64,000 nucleotides of DNA from Actinokineospora alba (GCF_004362515.1 NZ_SNXU01000001.1:3534001-3598000), one strand, 5' to 3'; positions 48,455-57,268 are shown, counted from the first letter of the stretch. A program made the numbers and translations. The notes: generated from the letters alone by a model not told the origin.

Positions 48455-48609
48455 TCACGCGTTCGCCGGACCGCGACCTCGCGGCGGGGTGAAGCGTCAC
48501 GACACGCTCTGTGGGAGGCGAGGTGCGCTTTCACTCGGCTGGGTGTTTGTCCCGGTGCCGCCGGGGGACTCGCAGCGCGGTACCGATCGCTGTGCGGTCC
48601 ACTTGAGAC

Positions 48610-49053
48610 ATGACGAAACACGCCCCCATCACGCGCCTTCTCACCGCGCTCATGTTGTGTTGCGCCATGCTCGTGCCGATGACCGGGACCGCGACGGCCA
48701 CCCCGGCCACACCGGCGACCGCCGAGCACGACGCCACAGCGAACAAGGTCAAGGCCAAGGTCAACGCCAAACTCCTTGACACAAAGGTAAAGGTCAACGC
48801 CGACGCCCGGATCGATGGAAAACTCGACCTGCCGAAGAGCAACGCCCGTTCGCTGGAACTGATCGTCATCCAGCGGCTGGTCGCGGGCGCCTGGGTTGAT
48901 GTGTCGACCGGCTCATGCAGGCCGAACTACAGCTTCCGGCTGACCGTGTCGTTCAGCATCGCCGCCACCTACACGCTGCGGGTGTACTACCCGGAGACCG
49001 CCACGGCGACGGCTGCGGCTTCTGGGACCTTCAACCTGACGGTTTTGGGCTGA
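48610..49053 (+). CDS. Small secreted protein, Ig-like fold suspected
   Basis: 147 residues with a clear Sec signal (LLTALMLCCAMLVPMTGTATA). The mature part begins with a Lys/Ala/Val-rich stretch (NKVKAKVNAKLLDTKVKVNA) and then a beta-strand-rich domain (LELIVIQRLVAGAWVDVSTG, YTLRVYYPETATATAAASG, FNLTVLG) that resembles a single immunoglobulin-like or bacterial surface domain. Family and role not recognised. A terminator hairpin follows. Confidence 0.7.
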   Translation: MTKHAPITRLLTALMLCCAMLVPMTGTATATPATPATAEHDATANKVKAKVNAKLLDTKVKVNADARIDGKLDLPKSNARSLELIVIQRLVAGAWVDVSTGSCRPNYSFRLTVSFSIAATYTLRVYYPETATATAAASGTFNLTVLG

Positions 49054-49077
49054 GCAAGCACCAGACCCGCTGAACCC

Positions 49078-49106
49078 GCCCGCGGTGGCCAAGCGCCACC
49101 GCGGGC
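49078..49106 (+). terminator. Hairpin terminator after secreted protein gene
   Basis: An 11-bp perfect stem (49078-49088 with 49096-49106) with a 7-nt loop, 24 nt past the stop. Confidence 0.75.
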
Positions 49107-49381
49107 CCACCAATGAAACGACCCGGCGAACCTGACTGCACTACGGCATCCCGCCGCAACCACAGCGCACGCAACACCAATCGCACCCACCACCGGCCGG
49201 ACCGCAGGGCATCGCCCGCAGCGCTGGAACGCGGTACATGTCGCACCCGCACCACCCCGCCGACCGGACCGCAATACCACCCGCGCTGACCTGCGGCGCA
49301 GGTCGAAACTGCACCACCCACAGCCCCACTCCAACGGGGTTGCCTTGGCGGTCTTTGGCTTTTAATCCCTGCTCTACCCCC

Positions 49382-49516
49382 TGCCCCCTCGTCCTGGCCA
49401 TCTTTAACTCTCGATCATCGGTGTCAAGGGTCGGCTTGCCGATCGCGCAGCGACGGCGCTTGCGCCGCCCTTGACGCCGATGATCGAGAGTTAAACAATT
49501 GTGGCCGAGGGGGACT
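49382..49516. repeat. Dispersed palindromic element, copy 2
   Basis: Arms 49403-49430 and 49468-49495 match copy 1 almost base for base, including the central spacer (one difference) and the left tail CCTCGTCCTGGCCATC. Same orientation as copy 1. Confidence 0.88.
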
Positions 49517-49561
49517 TTCCCTTGGGAGCTACCAAGAACTCGGGGTCTTAGCGAAGTGGTG

Positions 49562-49716
49562 GGCCCCTCTGGCGCGATTGTTTAATTCTCGATCATCGCT
49601 GTCAAGGGCGGCCGTAAACGGCCGTCGCTGCGCGATCGCTGCGCGACCCTTGACAGCGATGATCGAGAATTAAAAGCGGCCAGGACGAGGGGCAAGGGGG
49701 AAGTGCAGGGGCGAAG
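49562..49716. repeat. Dispersed palindromic element, copy 3 (inverted)
   Basis: Arms 49581-49608 and 49647-49674 are perfectly complementary over 28 bp. Its tails are the reverse complement of those of copy 1, including a shared stretch of about 40 bp at the right end, so it is inserted in the opposite orientation. The centre differs from copies 1 and 2. Confidence 0.88.
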
Positions 49717-49742
49717 AGCCGTCCCCGAAGGCAACCACGTCC

Positions 49743-49922
49743 GGAGCTATGGGGGAGGCGTGTCCCTGAGGGTGACCACGTTCGGAGCTATGGGGGAGGC
49801 GTGTCCCTGAGGGTGACCACGTTCGGAGCTATGGGGGAGGCGTGTCCCTGAGGGTGACCACGTTCGGAGCTATGGGGGAGGCGTATCCCTGAGGGTGACC
49901 ACGTTCGGAGCTATGGGGGGAG
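49743..49922. repeat. 41-bp tandem repeat array
   Basis: Four full 41-bp units begin at 49743, 49784, 49825 and 49866, with a partial fifth from 49907. The units are almost identical (one G-to-A change in the fourth). Diverged half-units flank the array at about 49715-49742 and 49950-49975. Confidence 0.92.
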
Positions 49923-50009
49923 GCCCCGTCCAGAGGTGCAGGGACAAGGGCATCCCCGAAGGCAACCACGTTGAAGGGCTGTCCTCGACCAACCTTCAAC
50001 CACAAACAA

Positions 50010-50038
50010 ACCGGGCCCCACCGATGGCGGGGCCCGGT
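50010..50038 (-). terminator. Terminator of the peroxiredoxin gene
   Basis: A 10-bp perfect GC stem (50010-50019 with 50029-50038) with a 9-nt loop is followed on the minus strand by a T-rich tract (TTTGTTTGTGG), 14 nt past the stop. Confidence 0.8.
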
Positions 50039-50051
50039 CGTGTTCGGTCGC

Positions 50052-50684
50052 TCAGTCTGCGGGCTGGGCGATGAAGCGCAGGTACGGCTTGACCTCTTCG
50101 ACGTCGCCGAACTTTGCCTTGGCGTCCTCCGTGGACACGGTCGGGGGGACGATCACGCGGTCGCCGTCGCGCCAGTCGACGGGGGTGGCGACGGTGGCGC
50201 GGTCGGTGAGGCGCAGGGCGTCGAGGCAGCGCAGGATCTCGTCGAAGTTGCGGCCGACGCTCTTCGGGTAGGTGAGGGTGAGGCGGATTTTGTCGGCCGG
50301 GTCGATGATGAAGACCGACCGCACCGACGAGGTGTCGCCGGCGTTCGGGTGGATCATCCCGAAGAGGTTCGCGACCTTCTTGTCCGGGTCGGCGACGATC
50401 GGGTAGTCGACGGTCGTCTTGTTGACCTCGTCGATGTCCGGCACCCACTTGTTGTGGTCGTCGACCGAGTCCACCGACAGGGCGATGGGCTTGGCGTCGC
50501 GGGCGGCCCACTCCTGCTTGAGCTGCGCGACGCGGCCCAGTTCGGTGGTGCAGACCGGCGTGAAGTCGGCCGGGTGGCTGAACAGCACGGCCCAGCTGCC
50601 GCTCTTCCAGGCGTGGAACTCGATCGCCCCGGCCGTGCTGTCGGCGGTGAAGTCGGGCGCGGTGTCACCCAGTTGCAGGCTCAC
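50052..50684 (-). CDS. 1-Cys peroxiredoxin (AhpC/TSA, Prx6-type)
   Basis: 210 residues from GTG 50684, which has GGGAGG at 7 nt; the ATG at 50699 has no ribosome site. The peroxidatic cysteine is in HPADFTPVCTTELG. The long C-terminal extension with DWRDGDRVIVPPTVS is typical of the Prx6/1-Cys class. It reduces peroxides in the cytoplasm; Prx next to iron metabolism is common but the distance here gives no direct link. Confidence 0.92.
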   Translation of the reverse strand: MSLQLGDTAPDFTADSTAGAIEFHAWKSGSWAVLFSHPADFTPVCTTELGRVAQLKQEWAARDAKPIALSVDSVDDHNKWVPDIDEVNKTTVDYPIVADPDKKVANLFGMIHPNAGDTSSVRSVFIIDPADKIRLTLTYPKSVGRNFDEILRCLDALRLTDRATVATPVDWRDGDRVIVPPTVSTEDAKAKFGDVEEVKPYLRFIAQPAD

Positions 50685-50928
50685 TAGCGGGCCTCCCATG
50701 ATGTACGGACATTTGCGCCGCGAGTCTAGGGAGATCCCAGCCCGGTGGCGATCGATCCCAACCAGTAGACGCCGGGGCTCGCGGTCGGGCGTCCACCAGC
50801 TCGGTCCGGCTCCGCTGAACGGACCCTGTCGATCGGCAGGGTGCCGTGGGTGTCGGTCGCCCGATGTGTCGGCCGGTGCCGCCGCCATAGCGTTCTCCAC
50901 AGGGACACGAAGACCTGGGAGGACGGAC

Positions 50929-51879
50929 GTGATCACGTTGCGGGGCTTGACGAAACGGTACGGGGAGCGGACCGCGGTCAACGGTCTCACGCTGGAGGTC
51001 CGCCCCGGGAAGGTCACCGGCTTCCTCGGCCCGAACGGGGCGGGCAAATCGACCACCATGCGGATGATCCTCGGGCTGGACGCCCCGAGCGAGGGTTCCG
51101 CGCTGATCGGCGGCAAGCGCTACGTCGACCTGGTCAACCCCCTGCGCGAGGTCGGCGCGCTGCTGGAGGCCAAGGCCGTGCACCCAGGCCGCTCCGCCCG
51201 CGGCCACCTGCTGGCCGAGGCGCACACCCACGGCATCCCCGCCAAGCGGGTCGACCAGATCCTCGAGTTCGTCGGCCTGGCGGACGTGGCCCGCAAGCGG
51301 TCCGGCTCGTTCTCCCTGGGCATGAGCCAGCGGCTGGGCATCGCGTGCGCGCTGCTCGGCGACCCGGAGACCCTCATCCTCGACGAACCGGTCAACGGGC
51401 TCGACCCGGACGGTGTGCGCTGGGTCAGGGACCTGGTCCGGGCGCTCGCCGACCAGGGGCGGACCGTGTTCATGTCCAGCCACCTGATGACCGAGATGCA
51501 GCTGGTCGCCGACCACCTGGTGATCATCGGCAAGGGCGAGCTCATCGCCGACGCGCCGATGGCGGAGCTGATCGCGAAGTCCTCCGGCCAGTCCGTGCGG
51601 TTCCGCGGCCGCGACACCCACGGGGTGGAGGCGCTGGCCGCGCGGTTGGCGAGCGACTCGGTCGAGGTCACCCGCGACGGCGCGTTGGAGCTGGTCGTTC
51701 GGGGCGCGACGGTGGAGCGCGTCGGCGACCTCTGCCACGAGTTGGGCGTTCGGGTGCGCGAGCTCAACGCGGCCGAGGCCTCGCTGGAACAGACCTACAT
51801 GCGACTCACCGCGGGCAGTGTCGAGTACGGCGAGTCCGACTCGCTGCGCGCCGCGAACCAACAGGAAGCGCAGGTGTGA
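50929..51879 (+). CDS. ABC transporter ATP-binding protein
   Basis: 316 residues from GTG 50929 (GGGAGGA upstream). Walker A GPNGAGKST, signature FSLGMSQRLG, Walker B LILDEPVNGLDPDG and switch SSHLMTEM place it in the DRI/CcmA-type exporter ATPases. The C-terminal domain (about 210-300) is typical of antibiotic-resistance or bacitracin-type exporters. The permease gene starts in a 4-nt GTGA overlap. It converges on the two-component system at 52821-55113, which may control it. Confidence 0.92.
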   Translation: MITLRGLTKRYGERTAVNGLTLEVRPGKVTGFLGPNGAGKSTTMRMILGLDAPSEGSALIGGKRYVDLVNPLREVGALLEAKAVHPGRSARGHLLAEAHTHGIPAKRVDQILEFVGLADVARKRSGSFSLGMSQRLGIACALLGDPETLILDEPVNGLDPDGVRWVRDLVRALADQGRTVFMSSHLMTEMQLVADHLVIIGKGELIADAPMAELIAKSSGQSVRFRGRDTHGVEALAARLASDSVEVTRDGALELVVRGATVERVGDLCHELGVRVRELNAAEASLEQTYMRLTAGSVEYGESDSLRAANQQEAQV

Positions 51880-52697
51880 AGACCGTGACGACCACGATTT
51901 CGGCACTGCCGCCGCGGCTCGACCTCCCGCCGGACGCGGGTGGCGGATTCCTCGGCGCCGTCCGCTCGGAATGGACCAAGCTCCGCACCGTCGCCTCGAC
52001 GTGGTGGACGCTGGCGGCGGCCACCACGCTGTTGCTCGGCGGCATGGCGATCGCCGCTGTCTCGACCCGGTCGCAGCACGCGGACGGCAACCCCGCCGCG
52101 TTCACCAGTTCGGCGCCGTTCATCACCGGTGAGGTGATGGCGTACCTGGTGCAGTGGAGCATCGTCATCCTCTCGGTGCTGATGGTCACCGCCGAGTACC
52201 AGTCGGGCAGCATCCGCAACACCCTGCAGTGGGTGCCCGACCGGGCGAGGATGCTGCTGTCCAAGGTGGCGGTGCTGGTCCCGCTGCTCCTCGTGCTGGG
52301 AATGGTCTTCGGCGCCGTGGGCCTCGGCATCGCGATTCTCGGCCTCGGCGAGTTCGGCGAGGCCTTCACCACCGACGACGCCTACAACGTCGTCGTCGGT
52401 GTGGCGCTCTACCTGCCCATGCTCGGGGTGTTCGCGCTGGGCCTGGCCGCGGCCCTGCGCGGCGCCGCGCAGACCATCTCGATCATCTTCGTGGTCCTGC
52501 TCATCCTGCCGCTGATGCTGCCCGCGATCGGGCTGGAGACGGTGGCCGCGTACCTGCCCGGTGACGCGGGGGTGAACCTCATGCGCGGCACCAGCCACCC
52601 GATCTACCCCCGGCCGGTCGGCGGGTTGATCGTCCTGGCGTGGAGCCTCACGTCGCTCGCGACCGGCTACCTCGCGCTCCGCAAGCGCGACACCTGA
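51876..52697 (+). CDS. ABC-2 type permease
   Basis: 273 residues starting in the GTGA overlap with the ATPase gene. After a short cytoplasmic start (AVRSEWTKLRTVASTWWTL, usual for this family) there are six predicted membrane helices; TAEYQSGSIRNTLQWVPDR is the typical loop after helix two. Forms an exporter with the preceding ATPase; the substrate is unknown. Confidence 0.9.
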   Translation: MKTVTTTISALPPRLDLPPDAGGGFLGAVRSEWTKLRTVASTWWTLAAATTLLLGGMAIAAVSTRSQHADGNPAAFTSSAPFITGEVMAYLVQWSIVILSVLMVTAEYQSGSIRNTLQWVPDRARMLLSKVAVLVPLLLVLGMVFGAVGLGIAILGLGEFGEAFTTDDAYNVVVGVALYLPMLGVFALGLAAALRGAAQTISIIFVVLLILPLMLPAIGLETVAAYLPGDAGVNLMRGTSHPIYPRPVGGLIVLAWSLTSLATGYLALRKRDT

Positions 52698-52709
52698 CTG
52701 TGCCGCCAC

Positions 52710-52794
52710 CCCGAAATTCTTAGTGTTGTCACGTGCCGTTCGATGCTGCGGTTTGGCGGGTCACCGTGGTCGAGTTTCGTCACGGTCCCCTTAG
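52710..52794. repeat. 85-bp terminator-associated repeat, second copy
   Basis: Bases 52763-52794 match 3970-4001 at 28 of 32 positions and both regions begin with CCCCGAAATTC about 55 bp upstream. Here a 6-bp stem (ACCGTG/CACGGT) remains of the 11-bp stem there. It lies between converging genes and may terminate either. Confidence 0.6.
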
Positions 52795-52820
52795 GTCTCG
52801 ATCTGTTGCGCCTCCGGTTA

Positions 52821-53480
52821 TCAGTACTCGGCGTGAATTAGGCCTGCTTCGTGGGCGAGAACGGCGGCCTGGACGCGGTTGCGCACGCCGAGGCGGCTGA
52901 GGATGGTGCTCACGTAGCTTTTGACCGTGCCCTCGACCAGGTAGAGCCGCTTGGCGATCTCCACGTTCGACTGCCCGGCGCCCACCAGCGTCAGCACCTC
53001 GCGCTCGCGGTCGGTGAGCGCGCTGATCCGCTCGATCGCGCTGGTGGTGCGGGACATCTTCTCCCCGCCGAGGTTCGCGATCACCCGCGCGGCGATCTTC
53101 GGCGACAAATACGCCGCGCCCTCGGCGACCGCGCGGACACCGGCGACGAGTTCGCGCGGATCACCGGACTTCAGCAGGAAGCCGCTCGCGCCCACGCGGA
53201 GCGCCTCGGCGATGTAGCTGTCCTCGGAGAACGTCGTCAGCATGACCACGGCGGTCTCGGGCACGGTCCGGCAGATGGTCGTCGCCGCGGCGAGCCCGTC
53301 CATCTCGGGCATCCGGATGTCGAGCACGGCCACGTGCGGCCGGTGCGCGGTGACCAGTTCGACGGCCTCGTGCCCGCCACCGGCCTCGGCGACGACCTCG
53401 ATGCCGGGATCGGAACCCAGGATGCCCCTGATCCCGGCGCGGATCATCGCCTCGTCATCGGCCAGGACAACTCGGATCAC
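52821..53480 (-). CDS. NarL/FixJ family response regulator
   Basis: 219 residues. Receiver with D8/D9, phospho-acceptor Asp54 (AVLDIRMPEMDG), MLTTF and FLLKS; LuxR-type HTH at the C-terminus (LTDREREVLTLVGAGQSN, GTVKSYVSTILSRLG). Closely similar in plan to the regulator at 11070. Its sensor kinase gene lies 28 nt upstream, hence one operon. Confidence 0.93.
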   Translation of the reverse strand: MIRVVLADDEAMIRAGIRGILGSDPGIEVVAEAGGGHEAVELVTAHRPHVAVLDIRMPEMDGLAAATTICRTVPETAVVMLTTFSEDSYIAEALRVGASGFLLKSGDPRELVAGVRAVAEGAAYLSPKIAARVIANLGGEKMSRTTSAIERISALTDREREVLTLVGAGQSNVEIAKRLYLVEGTVKSYVSTILSRLGVRNRVQAAVLAHEAGLIHAEY

Positions 53481-53508
53481 TGCTGCTCCTTCAAAGGTCG
53501 GAAGAAAC

Positions 53509-55113
53509 TCACCGGCGGGTCAGCTCGTCCTTCGCGGCGAGCCGGTCCGCTGTGAAGCACAGGCGGTAAAGGGGGGCGTCGACCGCGAACAGGTCGGCGG
53601 TGGAGACGTAGAAGTCGCACCGGGCGCCCGGCGGGACCGGCGGCCGCGACAGCCTTTCCGGCAGTTCGGTGAGGGTGCGCACGGGCAGGGTCGAACGCAG
53701 CTCGGCCCGGCTCTGCCCGACCCGGAGCCGGTCGAAGTCGTCGGGGGCGAGCACCGAGGAGTAGGTCTGGTACACCAGCCCGGTCGCGCCCAGCACCATC
53801 AGCAGCCCGATCGACACGGGCACGCCGAAGGCCAGCAGGAAGCTCCGCCGCGCGCGCCGCAGGGCGAGTTCGTGCTTGCGTGCGGACAGAGACACGATCG
53901 CGGACGGGTTTGTCTCCGCGCTCTGAGTCTGGTCGCCGACCGCGGCGCGGCGCGGGAGGCGGGCGATCGTGGTGAACGTGCCGTCGCGCGCGCCCGCGTC
54001 GAAGGTGCCGCCCGCGAGCCGGACCCGTTCCTGCAGGCCGACCAGGCCGAAGTCGCCGCTGCTGACGCCCGTGACCGGCCGCGTCGCGAGCGGGTTGGCG
54101 ACCGTCACCACGGTCTCCTCGCGCCCATAGGCCAGCCGCACGGTGACCACGGCGCCCGGCGCGTGCTTGGCGGCGTTGGTCAGGGACTCCTGGACGACGC
54201 GGTAGGCGGCGCGGTCGGCCATGGGCGGCAGGTCGGCGGCCGCCCCTTCGGTCTCCAGCCGCACCTTCATGCCCGAGGACCGGGCCCGCTCCACCAGGTT
54301 GGCGATGGTGTCCTGCGCGGGTTCGCGCGGCGGGGGCTCGGCGTCCGCCCGCAGCACGCCGATGATCTCGCGCAGCCGCTCGGTGGCATTGCCCGCCCCG
54401 ATCCGCAGGCCGCCGACCGCGTCGCGGTGGTGTTCGGCCAGGTCGGGGGCCAGCTCCAGTTCGCCCGCGCGCAGGGTGAGCAGGCTGAGCTCGTGGCCGA
54501 GTGAGTCGTGCATGTCATGCGCGATCCGGGCCCGTTCCCGCAACCGGGCCTGGCGCAGCTCGTGCCGCTGCGAGCGCTCCAGCTCCTCGGCGCGGGCCCA
54601 GCCGCCGTAGACCAGCTCTCGGCGCTGACTCTGGTAGCGGCCGAACAGCCACGGGAACACCGTGACGAACGGCAGCGCGACCGCGCTGTATCCCCACACC
54701 CAGGCGGGATCCTGTTGGTGCAGAAGGAAACCGGCCAGCATCCCGGCGGGGACGACCACCCCCATCCCGAGCGCCGCGGTGTGCGCGCCCGGCAGGCGGA
54801 CGGCCAGCAGATAAGCCGTCACCACCACGACAAGGGTGTAGCGGTCGACCGGGCTCAGCGGGTCGAGCACGGTCAGGGCGACGGCCAGCGCGAACGCCGC
54901 GAGCGGCAGCCGCCTGCCCGCGAGCACCACGGCGGCCAGCGCGAACGGCGGCAGGGCCAACTCGAACCAGGTCGAGCCCGCGAGCCTGCCGTCTACCGCC
55001 CAGATCACGCTGGGCACCAGCAACAGCAGCCACAGCGCCACGTCCCGGGCCGCCCGGCCCGCGGCGGTGTCCCCGCGGAGCACCCGCAGCACCCTGGTGA
55101 AATGCAGACTCAC
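53509..55113 (-). CDS. NarL-type sensor histidine kinase with C-terminal membrane-anchored domain
   Basis: 534 residues. N-terminal half with five to six membrane helices, then a HisKA_3 domain (phospho-acceptor in AHDMHDSLGHELS) and HATPase_c (TNAAKHA, DFGLVGLQERV). After the kinase core come a transmembrane helix (FGVPVSIGLLMVLGATGLVY) and an external domain of about 90 residues that starts LRVGQSRAELRSTLP and holds two cysteines (GARCDFYV, YRLCFTADRL). This tail matches in layout that of the kinase at 11762. The response regulator follows and the ABC exporter converges on this operon. Confidence 0.9.
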   Translation of the reverse strand: MSLHFTRVLRVLRGDTAAGRAARDVALWLLLLVPSVIWAVDGRLAGSTWFELALPPFALAAVVLAGRRLPLAAFALAVALTVLDPLSPVDRYTLVVVVTAYLLAVRLPGAHTAALGMGVVVPAGMLAGFLLHQQDPAWVWGYSAVALPFVTVFPWLFGRYQSQRRELVYGGWARAEELERSQRHELRQARLRERARIAHDMHDSLGHELSLLTLRAGELELAPDLAEHHRDAVGGLRIGAGNATERLREIIGVLRADAEPPPREPAQDTIANLVERARSSGMKVRLETEGAAADLPPMADRAAYRVVQESLTNAAKHAPGAVVTVRLAYGREETVVTVANPLATRPVTGVSSGDFGLVGLQERVRLAGGTFDAGARDGTFTTIARLPRRAAVGDQTQSAETNPSAIVSLSARKHELALRRARRSFLLAFGVPVSIGLLMVLGATGLVYQTYSSVLAPDDFDRLRVGQSRAELRSTLPVRTLTELPERLSRPPVPPGARCDFYVSTADLFAVDAPLYRLCFTADRLAAKDELTRR

Positions 55114-55191
55114 GACCGGACGGTACCGATCCGCGTAAGGGCGCGCCTACTGCCGATCGTCTAGTCCGCGGTCGCCGATCGGCAGCCCTGC

Positions 55192-55214
55192 TTCCGGACA
55201 GAATCTGTCCGGAA
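55192..55214. promoter_or_regulatory. 23-bp palindromic operator candidate
   Basis: TTCCGGACAGA, one base, then its exact reverse complement. It sits between the divergent kinase (start 55113) and VOC gene (start 55257), 43 bp before the latter, a typical place for a dimeric repressor. Confidence 0.6.
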
Positions 55215-55256
55215 GGTGTGTCAGGGTGGGGTCATGGACGCAGAACGGAGCAACCG

Positions 55257-55718
55257 ATGAGCCGCCACCTCCAGATCACCTTCGACGCCCACGATCCACG
55301 GGCGCTGTCCACCTTCTGGCGCGACGCGCTGGGCTACATCCACCCCGGTCCGCCGGGAGTCGACCTGCCCGAGGGCGCCGACCCGCTGGCCGCGTGGGAC
55401 GAGTTCCTCGCGCGGGTGGGCGTGCCGGAGGAGCAGCGCAACACGCGGTCGGCCATCGAGGACCCGGACGGGCAGGGCCCACGGGTCTTCTTTCAACAGG
55501 TTCCGGAGAACAAGGCCGCGAAAAACCGTGTCCACCTCGACGTCCGCGTGGCACCGGGCCTGCAGGGTGACGAGCGGATGGCGGCACTGGAAGCCGAGTG
55601 CGAACGGCTCACCGCACTGGGAGCGACCCGGGTGCGTCGTTTCGAACCCGATCCGCCGATGGGTTTGGGCTGGATCGTGATGACCGACCCGGAGGGCAAC
55701 GAGTTCTGCCTCGACTGA
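55257..55718 (+). CDS. VOC family (glyoxalase/bleomycin-resistance fold) protein
   Basis: 153 residues from ATG 55257 (CGGAG upstream). The VOC pattern is clear: ITFDAHDPRALSTFWRDALGY at the start, EDPDGQGPRVFFQQVPENKAAKNRVHLDV in the middle and MTDPEGNEFCLD at the end. It matches the actinobacterial glyoxalase-like subgroup of unknown substrate. A palindrome upstream suggests repressor control. Confidence 0.88.
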   Translation: MSRHLQITFDAHDPRALSTFWRDALGYIHPGPPGVDLPEGADPLAAWDEFLARVGVPEEQRNTRSAIEDPDGQGPRVFFQQVPENKAAKNRVHLDVRVAPGLQGDERMAALEAECERLTALGATRVRRFEPDPPMGLGWIVMTDPEGNEFCLD

Positions 55719-55840
55719 CCCAGTGAGTCGGGCCTGTCGCTTGGCTGGGATCGCGCCATTGTCGGGTACTCATGCGGCGGTCGCGCAGTACAGTGCGACG
55801 TACCGGGTCATACACCGATGGTGGGCCTGTGACGTCTCCG

Positions 55841-55891
55841 CGACAACTCCCCGAGAACAAGGCCGCGAAGAACCGCGAGTTCTGCCTGGCG
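55841..55891 (+). pseudogene. Internally deleted VOC-gene remnant
   Basis: This 51-bp stretch codes RQLPENKAAKNREFCLA. PENKAAKN is the middle motif of the VOC protein just upstream (55257-55718) and EFCLA its C-terminal motif, joined with the part between them missing. It looks like the remains of a second VOC gene. Confidence 0.6.
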
Positions 55892-55912
55892 CGATCATCG
55901 AAAGGACGTCGA

Positions 55913-56344
55913 GTGACGATCGAGACCTGGGCCCTGGACACGCCGGGACTGCTGCGGCTGCCGTCCGGCTTGCTCGTCCGCGGCCGGGGGCTGCGCGACT
56001 CCCTTCCGGCGGGCCCCAAGCCCGAATTCGGGATTTACCTGCAGGGCAAGGAACCCGCCGAGGTCGACTGGGAAAGCCGGTGGGTGCGGTGGAAGGACTT
56101 CTGGCTGCCGTCCGATCCCGCCGACTTCGCCGAGGCGTTGCGTGAATTGCTCAAGCGCGCCAAGGACGAACGCGTCGAGATCGCCTGCGGCGGCGGCTTC
56201 GGCCGAACCGGCACCGCGATGTCCTGCCTGGCCATCCTCGAAGGCGTTCCCGCCGACAAAGCCGTCACCTACGTCCGCGAGCACTACTCCCACCGAGCCG
56301 TCGAGACCCCATGGCAGAAACGATTCGTCACCCGCTTCGCCTGA
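55913..56344 (+). CDS. Protein-tyrosine-phosphatase-like protein
   Basis: 143 residues from GTG 55913 (AAAGGA upstream); the frame is open from 55772 through the VOC remnant. The phosphatase loop CGGGFGRTG satisfies CxxxxxR, with a preceding LRELLKRAKDERVEIA strand and helix as in dual-specificity phosphatases. The general-acid loop is not obvious; DFWLPSDPADF is a candidate. Substrate unknown. Confidence 0.7.
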   Translation: MTIETWALDTPGLLRLPSGLLVRGRGLRDSLPAGPKPEFGIYLQGKEPAEVDWESRWVRWKDFWLPSDPADFAEALRELLKRAKDERVEIACGGGFGRTGTAMSCLAILEGVPADKAVTYVREHYSHRAVETPWQKRFVTRFA

Positions 56345-56475
56345 ACGTTTCGACTTGGCAGGGCTGGGAACCCCGAACGAGCCGAGCCTCGTGGATCGCC
56401 CCGGACGGCGGCGGGTGCACTGGCTGCACATCCGCGGGTTCGTAGGCTGGCGCGAGCTCGGCGGAGGGGACAGCG

Positions 56476-57186
56476 GTGGATGGGCACGGGCGCGAGCGAT
56501 TGTGGCGGGCCATCGCCGCGCGCGCCCGCGAGCCCGGCGACGAGTGGTGGGCGCAAGCGGTGTGCGAGGCCTGCGTCGAGGTCCTGACGGTGGACGCGGC
56601 GACTCTGGCGCTGCGGGCGAGCGACCGCGCCCAGGAGTTGCTCGGCGCCAGCGACGACTGGGCGGCGGACGTGGCCGCGCTGCAGTACACCGTCGGCGAG
56701 GGCCCAGGGGTGGAGGCGTACACCGGCGGCGGCCCGGTTCTGGTCGCCGATCTGAACTCCGACCAGGCGCGCTGGCCCGGTTTCGTCGACGCCGCGCTGG
56801 CCGCGGGCATCGGGTCGGTGTTCGCGTTCCCGATGCAGGTCGGCGCGATCAGGATGGGCACACTGGAGCTCTTCGGCCGCAGGCCGGGCGGGCTGCCGCA
56901 GGCCGCGGTGGCCGACGCGGCGCTCTTGGCGGACTTCGCGACCGCCGCGCTGATCCACGGCGCCGCGGAGGCCGAACGGGCGGGCCTGGACTACACGCCG
57001 CGGCCGGTCGCCTCGTTCCAGGACGTCAACGTGGCCACTGGGATGCTCGCCGCGCAGCTGCGCATCGGGCTGGACGACGCCTTCGCCCGGCTGCGGGCGC
57101 ACGCGTTCGCCACCTACCAGCCGCTGCTGCACATGGCCCGCGACGTCCTGGAACGGCGTATCTCGCTCGACGAACTGGCCGACTGA
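56476..57186 (+). CDS. GAF and ANTAR domain regulator
   Basis: 236 residues. Residues 30-165 form a GAF domain (DWAADVAALQYTVGEGPGVEAYTGG, FAFPMQVGAIRMGTLELF) and the last 60 an ANTAR RNA-binding domain (VNVATGMLAAQLRIGLDDAFARLRAHAFA). Such proteins bind nascent RNA hairpins and allow transcription past terminators when a small molecule or signal acts on the GAF part. Confidence 0.88.
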   Translation: MDGHGRERLWRAIAARAREPGDEWWAQAVCEACVEVLTVDAATLALRASDRAQELLGASDDWAADVAALQYTVGEGPGVEAYTGGGPVLVADLNSDQARWPGFVDAALAAGIGSVFAFPMQVGAIRMGTLELFGRRPGGLPQAAVADAALLADFATAALIHGAAEAERAGLDYTPRPVASFQDVNVATGMLAAQLRIGLDDAFARLRAHAFATYQPLLHMARDVLERRISLDELAD

Positions 57187-57268
57187 CCGTGGAGACCAGG
57201 AGGAACGGGCGACGACCGGATGCTCGGTGGTGTGCAGGACGCGCAGCCCCGGATGTTCGACATCCTCG

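Larger units (their letters stand above)
49107..50009. other. Gene-free, repeat-rich intergenic block of about 0.9 kb
   Basis: No credible gene. 49107-49381 shows nothing recognisable. The rest consists of palindromic element copies 2 and 3, the 41-bp tandem array at 49743 and short linkers repeating parts of these motifs. Confidence 0.75.

Noticed and set aside
49743..49922. CRISPR array
   Set aside because: Units are directly adjacent 41-mers without unique spacers and no cas gene is near; a tandem repeat.
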